10,325 bases of DNA from Rhodospirillaceae bacterium. GTDB lineage: Bacteria > Pseudomonadota > Alphaproteobacteria > UBA7985. This document shows, piece after piece, positions 6,051 through 10,325 of this stretch. The stretch's first letter is position 1, and each line of letters begins with the position of its first letter. Location of the stretch: NCBI GenBank assembly GCA_002700865.1, contig PAFB01000079.1, positions 1 to 10,325 of the forward strand, given 5' to 3'. Both the position numbers and the translations under genes were made by a program. The notes under the pieces were generated by a model, which was not told the origin of the DNA, did no database searches, and worked only from the letters and a program-made list of their open reading frames with translations.

Positions 6051-8021
6051 TCAGTCTTGTTGAAGCACGTCGAGATCGCGAAAATTGTTGAGCGCTTCGG
6101 CATTGGCCAGCGCCTCCACGTTCTTCACATCTTCGCCCATGACCACCGAACGCACGGCGAGTTCGACAATCTTCCCTGAGCGCGTGCGCGGGATGTCAGC
6201 GACTTCGACGATCTTGGCGGGGACGTGGCGGGGTGAGGCGCCGTGGCGGATCTTGACCTTGATCTTTTCACGCAGCCCATCGGTCAGGCTCTCGCCTTCC
6301 TGCATCACGACGAACAAAACCACACGCGTATCCCCGGCCCAGGGTTGCCCGATCACGATGCTTTCCTTGATCTGCGGCAGGGTTTCGACCTGCCGGTAAA
6401 TCTCAGCCGTGCCAATCCGGACCCCGCTGGGGTTCAGCGTGGCGTCTGAGCGGCCATGGATGATGTAGCCTTGGTTCTCGGTCATTTCGATGAAATCGCC
6501 GTGGGTCCAGACGTTGGGAAAGCGCTCGTAGTAAGCGCTGTGGTAGCGACTGCCGTCCTCGTCCCCCCAAAAGCCCAGCGGCATGGATGGAAACGGTTTG
6601 GTACAGACGAGCTCCCCCCGACCATCGCGCATCGGCTCGCCGTCTTCGTCGTAAACCTGCACGTCCATCGCCAGCCCCGGCACTTGTAGCTCGCCCCGGT
6701 AAACCGGCAGCGTGGGGGCCCCGGAGACAAAGCACCCAAGCAAGTCCGTCCCCCCCGAACAAGACATGACCTGCACGTCGGTTTTCACGTGCTCATAAAG
6801 GTAATCAAAGCTCTCGTGCACCAGCGTCGAACCGGTCGAGGCAATGCACCGCATGGCCGCAAAATCGCCCACGGTCTTGGGCCGCACTTCCTGCTTGTTG
6901 AGCGCATCGACATACTTGGCCGACAGCCCCATACCGGTGATGCCATGCTCCTGAGCAAACCGCCACAGCACCAGCGGGTCCGGCGCGAACGGCGAGCCGT
7001 CATAGAGCATGACGGTCGCACCGGTCTGCAAGCCGGTGATCAGCCAGTTCCACATCATCCACCCGCAGGTGGTGAAAAAGAACGTCCGATCACCGGGAAC
7101 GGTATCGTTGTGGAGCAAGTGCTCTGTCAGCTGCTTGAGCAACACCCCGCCCTGTCCATGCACGATGCACTTGGGCTTCCCCGTGGTGCCCGAAGAGAAC
7201 ATGATCACCATGGGGGCGTTGAAGTTCAGTCGCTTGAAGTGCGGCTTGGTGGCGGCATGATGCCGTGCCAGCGCGACATCCAACCGTTCAGCACGCCCGG
7301 CAAGGACCTCGCCGACATCGGCATCAGCGTCGACAAATCCCAGCATGAAACTGCGCTCCACAGACGGCAGTTGCGCCAGCACTTCAGCAAACTTTTCGCG
7401 CGTGTCAAAGGTCTTGCCGGTGTAGAAATAGCCATCGCAGACAACCAGAACTTTGGGCTCGGTCTGCGAAAACCGGTCGAGAATGCCGTTGACCCCGAAA
7501 TCTGGCGAGCACGACGACCAGACCGCGCCAATCGCGTTGGCAGCCATGGCAACGACGATGGAGGTCGGGCAGTTTGGCAGCACAAATCCAACCCGGTCGC
7601 CCTCTTCCACGCCAGCCTCAAGCAACAGCGCCTGCATCCGTCCAACGCGCGCGATCAGGTCGCGCCAGATGACTTGCTCCTTGAGGCGGTCTTCAGCCTG
7701 AAAAATCAGCGCGACCTCGTCGCTGTCCGCGCGCTCATCCGGGCGCAGCAGGTTTTCAGCAAACGACAGGGTACCGTCGGGGAAGTACCGGGCCCCCGGC
7801 ATTTTGTCGCCATCGACGAGGACCCGCTCACCCTGCTCGCCGATCACGCCGGCATAATCCCAGAATCCTTGCCAAAACCGCTCGTTATCATGCACGGAGA
7901 AGTCGTGTAGGTCCCAAAAAGAACGGCAGTCCCGATTAAAACGCTCGTTGATATACGTTTGGAACTTCGTCAGATTTGCCGAAGCAATCCGCTCTTCGCT
8001 TGGCTGCCACAACATGGTCAT
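6051..8021 (-). CDS. aacS: Acetoacetyl-CoA synthetase (acetoacetate-CoA ligase)
   Basis: The enzyme uses ATP and CoA to turn acetoacetate into acetoacetyl-CoA through an acyl-adenylate, in the cytoplasm; this feeds ketone bodies released from 3-hydroxybutyrate or polyhydroxybutyrate turnover into central metabolism. The 656-residue length is typical. The N-terminal part (LWQPSEERI..., FWDLHDFSV, FWDYAGVIG) is characteristic of AacS rather than acetyl-CoA synthetase. ANL-superfamily motifs are present: the phosphate loop SSGTTGKPK at 276-284, the WMMWNW motif at 321-326, THGDF with the ATP-binding Asp509, GRSDATLNPSGVRIG at 523-537 (Arg524), and the C-terminal PRTRSGKIVE with catalytic Lys617. 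The first of two close ATGs (ATGACCATG) is chosen because GAGGGA lies eight bases before it. It is the first gene of the leftward group and faces the gamma-glutamyltransferase-family gene divergently. Confidence 0.95.
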   Translation of the reverse strand: MTMLWQPSEERIASANLTKFQTYINERFNRDCRSFWDLHDFSVHDNERFWQGFWDYAGVIGEQGERVLVDGDKMPGARYFPDGTLSFAENLLRPDERADSDEVALIFQAEDRLKEQVIWRDLIARVGRMQALLLEAGVEEGDRVGFVLPNCPTSIVVAMAANAIGAVWSSCSPDFGVNGILDRFSQTEPKVLVVCDGYFYTGKTFDTREKFAEVLAQLPSVERSFMLGFVDADADVGEVLAGRAERLDVALARHHAATKPHFKRLNFNAPMVIMFSSGTTGKPKCIVHGQGGVLLKQLTEHLLHNDTVPGDRTFFFTTCGWMMWNWLITGLQTGATVMLYDGSPFAPDPLVLWRFAQEHGITGMGLSAKYVDALNKQEVRPKTVGDFAAMRCIASTGSTLVHESFDYLYEHVKTDVQVMSCSGGTDLLGCFVSGAPTLPVYRGELQVPGLAMDVQVYDEDGEPMRDGRGELVCTKPFPSMPLGFWGDEDGSRYHSAYYERFPNVWTHGDFIEMTENQGYIIHGRSDATLNPSGVRIGTAEIYRQVETLPQIKESIVIGQPWAGDTRVVLFVVMQEGESLTDGLREKIKVKIRHGASPRHVPAKIVEVADIPRTRSGKIVELAVRSVVMGEDVKNVEALANAEALNNFRDLDVLQQD

Positions 8022-8029
8022 GGGGTGGG

Positions 8030-8035
8030 TCCCTC
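8030..8035 (-). promoter_or_regulatory. Ribosome binding site of aacS
   Basis: GAGGGA on the - strand sits eight bases before the upstream ATG of the ATGACCATG pair; for the second ATG the spacing would be 14, so the first is preferred. Confidence 0.7.
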
Positions 8036-8100
8036 ATTCTATCGTCTTACACTTTTCCCGGTGATATAGGTCCGGTGGCCTGCATTTAACCAGTCAGTAC
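8036..8100. promoter_or_regulatory. Divergent promoter region of aacS and the gamma-glutamyltransferase-family gene
   Basis: Only 91 bases separate the two divergent start codons, so both promoters must lie here or overlap the genes. For aacS the best candidate is a TATATC -10 (complement of 8063-8068) with a TGGTTA -35 (complement of 8087-8092), spacing 18; this matches consensus at only four and three of six bases. On the + strand no pair is convincing. The two genes could share one regulator. Confidence 0.35.
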
Positions 8101-8104
8101 AGGG
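8101..8104 (+). promoter_or_regulatory. Ribosome binding site of the gamma-glutamyltransferase-family gene
   Basis: AGGG lies eight bases before the ATG at 8113 and supports that start codon. Confidence 0.55.
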
Positions 8105-8112
8105 TCATTTCT

Positions 8113-9717
8113 ATGCGTAATTTTGAACTTCCCGGTCGCTCAACAGTTATGGCTGAATCGGGCGCGGTTGCAACGTCTCATCCGCTGGCGACCGCAGCGG
8201 CCCTGCGCGTGCTCGGCGAAGGCGGCAACGCGGTCGATGCTGCGATTACGGCTGTGCTGGTGTTGTGCGTGGTCGAGCCGCAGTCCGTGGGCCTGGGCGG
8301 GGATGCTTTTGCACTCTATGCGGAAGCCGGCCGTTTGCCGGTGCATGGTCTTAACGCCTCAGGCCGCGCGCCCGCGGCGGCGAGTTTTGAGGCGGTCAGT
8401 GCAGCTTTCCCCGGCGCTGTGAAGCCCGTCCGCAACCATCCCCATTCTGTAACAATCCCCGGCGCTGTTGATGGCTACATCACCTTGCTTGAGCGCTTTG
8501 GCACCTATGGCATCGACCGCGCCATCGAGCCAGCCCGGCGCTACGCGGCCGAGGGCTTTCCCGTGCATGACCGCGTGCGCAGCGACTGGCGGCTCGAAGT
8601 CGATTTGATCAAGCAGGACCCCGACGCCCTCGCCTTGCTGCTTCCGGGCGGTAAATTGCCCGACGTGGGGCAACGCATGGTGTTTCCGGCTCTGGCGAGG
8701 ACCTTGGCTGAAATCGGCGCAAAGGGGCGAGCGGGGTTCTATGAGGGCTGGGTACTGGACGACATGCTGACTAAGCTGCAGGGCTTGGGCGGCTTGCATC
8801 AGGCCGAGGACTTTGCCACGAGCCACAGTTCCTGGGTGGACCCGATCAGCACCGACTATAAGGGCTATCAGCTGTGGGAGATCCCGCCCAACGGACAGGG
8901 TCTGGTCGCCTTGGAGATTATGCAGATTCTGTCCCGGCTGGACACCTCGTCCAGCGATCCGTTGTCGCTGGAACGCTTTCATCAGCAGATCGAGGCTGCG
9001 CATCTGGGCTACGCCGACCGCGACGCCTTCTTCGCCGACCTCGAGCACATGCCCGCGACCGTTGATGCCGTGCTCGACCCGGCGCGGATGGATGCCCAAG
9101 CGGCAAAAATTGCCATGGACCGTACCCTCTCGCCCGTCCCTGTCCCCGATTATCCGGGGCACAGCGACACGGTTTACCTCACCGTCGTCGATCGCGACCG
9201 CAATGCCATCAGCCTGATTTCATCGGTCTTCGACAGCTTCGGTTCGACCCTCACGGCACCCAAGTCGGGTGTGGTGTTCCAGAACCGGGGCCGCAGCTTC
9301 CGCATTGATGATCCCAGCCACCCCAACGCCTACGGACCGGGAAAACGCCCCTTGCACACGATTATTCCGGCCATGCTGACGCGGGGGGAGGCTGTGCAAA
9401 TGTCTTTCGGTGTCATGGGCGCTGACTACCAGCCTCAAGGGCAGGCGCATGTGCTGACGTCGATGATTGATTACGGGCTGGATATTCAAGCAGCGCTTGA
9501 CCTGCCCCGCGTCCACGCCTCACCAAAAACCGGCGGCGTGCAGTGCGAAGCCGGGGTGCCGCCCTTGCTGCGCCAGCGCTTGCAGGACCTCGGCCATCAG
9601 CTGGAGATCCCGGAAAAGGCGATTGGCGGCGGACAGGGGATTTGGTTGCACCACGACAGCGGTTTTCTCTCCGCCGGCTCTGACCCGCGCAAAGACGGTC
9701 ACGCATCCGGGTTCTAG
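8113..9717 (+). CDS. Gamma-glutamyltransferase-family N-terminal-nucleophile hydrolase, probably cytoplasmic
   Basis: The 534-residue product is a member of the gamma-glutamyltranspeptidase family, made as a proenzyme that cuts itself before a threonine which then acts as nucleophile. N-terminal landmarks are ATSHPLATAAALRVL..GGNAVDAA (20-44), VEPQSVGLGGD (54-64) and NASGRAP (81-87), where Arg85 is likely the residue that binds the substrate carboxylate. The expected cleavage is before Thr353 in GHSDTVYLTVVDRDRN, which would give about 352- and 182-residue chains. The C-terminal part has VFQNRGRSF, KRPLHTIIPAM, the FGVMGADYQPQGQ motif and a closing AGSDPRKDGHASGF. There is no signal peptide, unlike classical periplasmic Ggt, and the sequence looks closer to the GGT-like/YwrD group. 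The substrate (glutathione, gamma-glutamyl amides or another amide) cannot be told. Its stop overlaps that of folK. Confidence 0.88.
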   Translation: MRNFELPGRSTVMAESGAVATSHPLATAAALRVLGEGGNAVDAAITAVLVLCVVEPQSVGLGGDAFALYAEAGRLPVHGLNASGRAPAAASFEAVSAAFPGAVKPVRNHPHSVTIPGAVDGYITLLERFGTYGIDRAIEPARRYAAEGFPVHDRVRSDWRLEVDLIKQDPDALALLLPGGKLPDVGQRMVFPALARTLAEIGAKGRAGFYEGWVLDDMLTKLQGLGGLHQAEDFATSHSSWVDPISTDYKGYQLWEIPPNGQGLVALEIMQILSRLDTSSSDPLSLERFHQQIEAAHLGYADRDAFFADLEHMPATVDAVLDPARMDAQAAKIAMDRTLSPVPVPDYPGHSDTVYLTVVDRDRNAISLISSVFDSFGSTLTAPKSGVVFQNRGRSFRIDDPSHPNAYGPGKRPLHTIIPAMLTRGEAVQMSFGVMGADYQPQGQAHVLTSMIDYGLDIQAALDLPRVHASPKTGGVQCEAGVPPLLRQRLQDLGHQLEIPEKAIGGGQGIWLHHDSGFLSAGSDPRKDGHASGF

Positions 9718-10163
9718 TCAGAATCAGCCAGCCGCCGCGCCGCCTCTGCCCCCAAGATCCAGCCCAGCGGCTCCATGACGAAATCCCGCTCGAACATACG
9801 CGGGTGTGGCAGGATCGGTGGGCCGATGGGGTCGATGCGGTCATGGTAGATCAGCAGGTCCAGATCCAGAATGCGCGCGGCATTGCGCACGCTGCGAACG
9901 CGACCAAAAGCCGCCTCGATTTCATGCAAGCCCGCCAATAAATCAGCGGGTTGCAAGGCCGACTCGATTTCACAAACCGCGTTCTGATACCAAGGCTGGT
10001 CCGACTTTGGCACAGGTTCTGTGCTCAAAAACGGAGAAATACGTTGAACAGCACCAACCTTTGCGTGTATTTCTTTGATGGCCACCCGTAAAACGGTCTC
10101 TGGTGGACCAATTTGAGGGTGCGGCAAGTTGCTTCCCAGTCCAATTAAGATCACGCGGACCAT
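9714..10163 (-). CDS. folK: 2-amino-4-hydroxy-6-hydroxymethyldihydropteridine diphosphokinase (HPPK)
   Basis: HPPK transfers pyrophosphate from ATP to 6-hydroxymethyl-7,8-dihydropterin, the step before dihydropteroate synthase in folate synthesis, in the cytoplasm. Motifs in the 149-residue form: IGLGSNL near the N-terminus, ISPFLSTEPVPKSDQPWYQNAV, FGRVRSVRNAARILDLDLL with the two magnesium-binding aspartates (Asp100, Asp102), and LPHPRMFERDFVMEPLG. I start it at ATG 10163-10161 because the family begins only a few residues before the GLGSN strand. The frame stays open to a TTG at 10226, which has AGGG ten bases before it and would add 21 residues unlike the family; the ATG has no good Shine-Dalgarno, so the start is not certain. 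The stop TAG lies inside a CTAG shared with the stop of the + strand gene. Confidence 0.92.
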   Translation of the reverse strand: MVRVILIGLGSNLPHPQIGPPETVLRVAIKEIHAKVGAVQRISPFLSTEPVPKSDQPWYQNAVCEIESALQPADLLAGLHEIEAAFGRVRSVRNAARILDLDLLIYHDRIDPIGPPILPHPRMFERDFVMEPLGWILGAEAARRLADSD

Positions 10164-10165
10164 CC

Positions 10166-10174
10166 TGTGGATAA
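10166..10174 (-). promoter_or_regulatory. Consensus DnaA-box 9-mer next to the folK start
   Basis: The - strand reads TTATCCACA, a perfect match to the high-affinity DnaA box, ending two bases before the chosen folK ATG. I found no second perfect box in the window, so this is not an origin; it may be chance or a single regulatory site. Confidence 0.3.
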
Positions 10175-10325
10175 CCAAAGTTGCAAACGACGGGCGGGTG
10201 TACCATCTTTGGCGCTGAACGAGCAAAATGAAAATTGCCCTATCGTCTGCGGAAGCTATTACCGCGGTCGCTTCATTTTTTTAGCGCCCAGGCATTTTAC
10301 GCCACCGCTTCGATGGGACATTTAA
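10175..10325 (-). other. Upstream region of folK at the window edge
   Basis: This stretch should hold the folK promoter, or the end of an upstream gene in the same operon, but neither is clear. A T-rich patch lies at 10273-10281. On the - strand, one frame entering from the edge would end a protein with KCPIEAVA and a TAA near 10297-10299, and another would end at a TAA near 10281-10283; either could be a C-terminus, but too few codons are visible to identify one. No consensus -35/-10 pair is visible. Confidence 0.3.

Noticed and set aside
6789..7910. 373-codon + strand frame inside aacS
   Set aside because: aacS is full-length with all ANL-superfamily motifs on the - strand; the opposite frame has no recognisable domain.
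8359..9162. 267-codon - strand frame inside the gamma-glutamyltransferase-family gene
   Set aside because: The + strand gene has the family motifs on both sides of the nucleophile; the antisense frame shows none.
10259..10321. 20-codon open frame on the - strand at the right edge, with an ATG and a stop
   Set aside because: Very short, no ribosome binding site visible, basic composition without known similarity; more likely a chance frame.
10164..10325. Replication origin suggested by the DnaA box and a T-rich patch
   Set aside because: Only one perfect 9-mer is present, with no cluster of boxes, no AT-rich unwinding repeats and no dnaA, dnaN, repA or parAB-like gene nearby.

Overview
The window looks like an ordinary chromosomal stretch of a GC-rich alphaproteobacterium. 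The strongest hints are the style of the FolK protein, the secreted tandem-domain protein and the LldD/AacS/GlpX sequences; I cannot fix the order or genus from sequence alone. There is no RNA gene, CRISPR array, transposase, integrase or phage gene. All eight genes have the same kind of base composition and codon use, so I see no sign of recent transfer.

Left part (1-2770, + strand): the 3' part of a gene for a von Willebrand factor A (VWA) domain protein, whose start lies outside the window. It carries a long coiled coil and a beta-rich C-terminus and ends at a strong terminator. After a 0.3 kb AT-richer spacer comes a secreted protein made of two diverged copies of a cysteine/tryptophan-signature domain, joined by a proline linker with exact period 5. 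It is followed by a terminator that also serves the opposite strand.

Middle part (2788-8021, - strand): four metabolic genes read leftward in the order aacS, lldD, fbaB, glpX. AacS activates acetoacetate to acetoacetyl-CoA. LldD is an FMN-dependent 2-hydroxy-acid (probably L-lactate) dehydrogenase. FbaB-type class I aldolase and class II fructose-1,6-bisphosphatase (GlpX) catalyse two consecutive gluconeogenic steps and are translationally coupled by a GTGA overlap. My inference is that the group lets the cell use overflow or storage-type carbon (ketone body, lactate) and build hexose phosphate; whether all four share one transcript is not certain, because a 165-base gap separates lldD from fbaB.

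Right part (8022-10325): a 91-base divergent promoter region separates aacS from a gamma-glutamyltransferase-family gene on the + strand. That gene runs tail-to-tail into folK (folate biosynthesis, - strand), the two stop codons sharing one CTAG. The last 162 bases hold the upstream region of folK, with one perfect consensus DnaA-box 9-mer next to its start codon.

The least explained items are the two left-hand proteins: the VWA/coiled-coil protein and the tandem WGxCxPxDCxW secreted protein. I found no convincing evidence for a wholly new multi-gene system.
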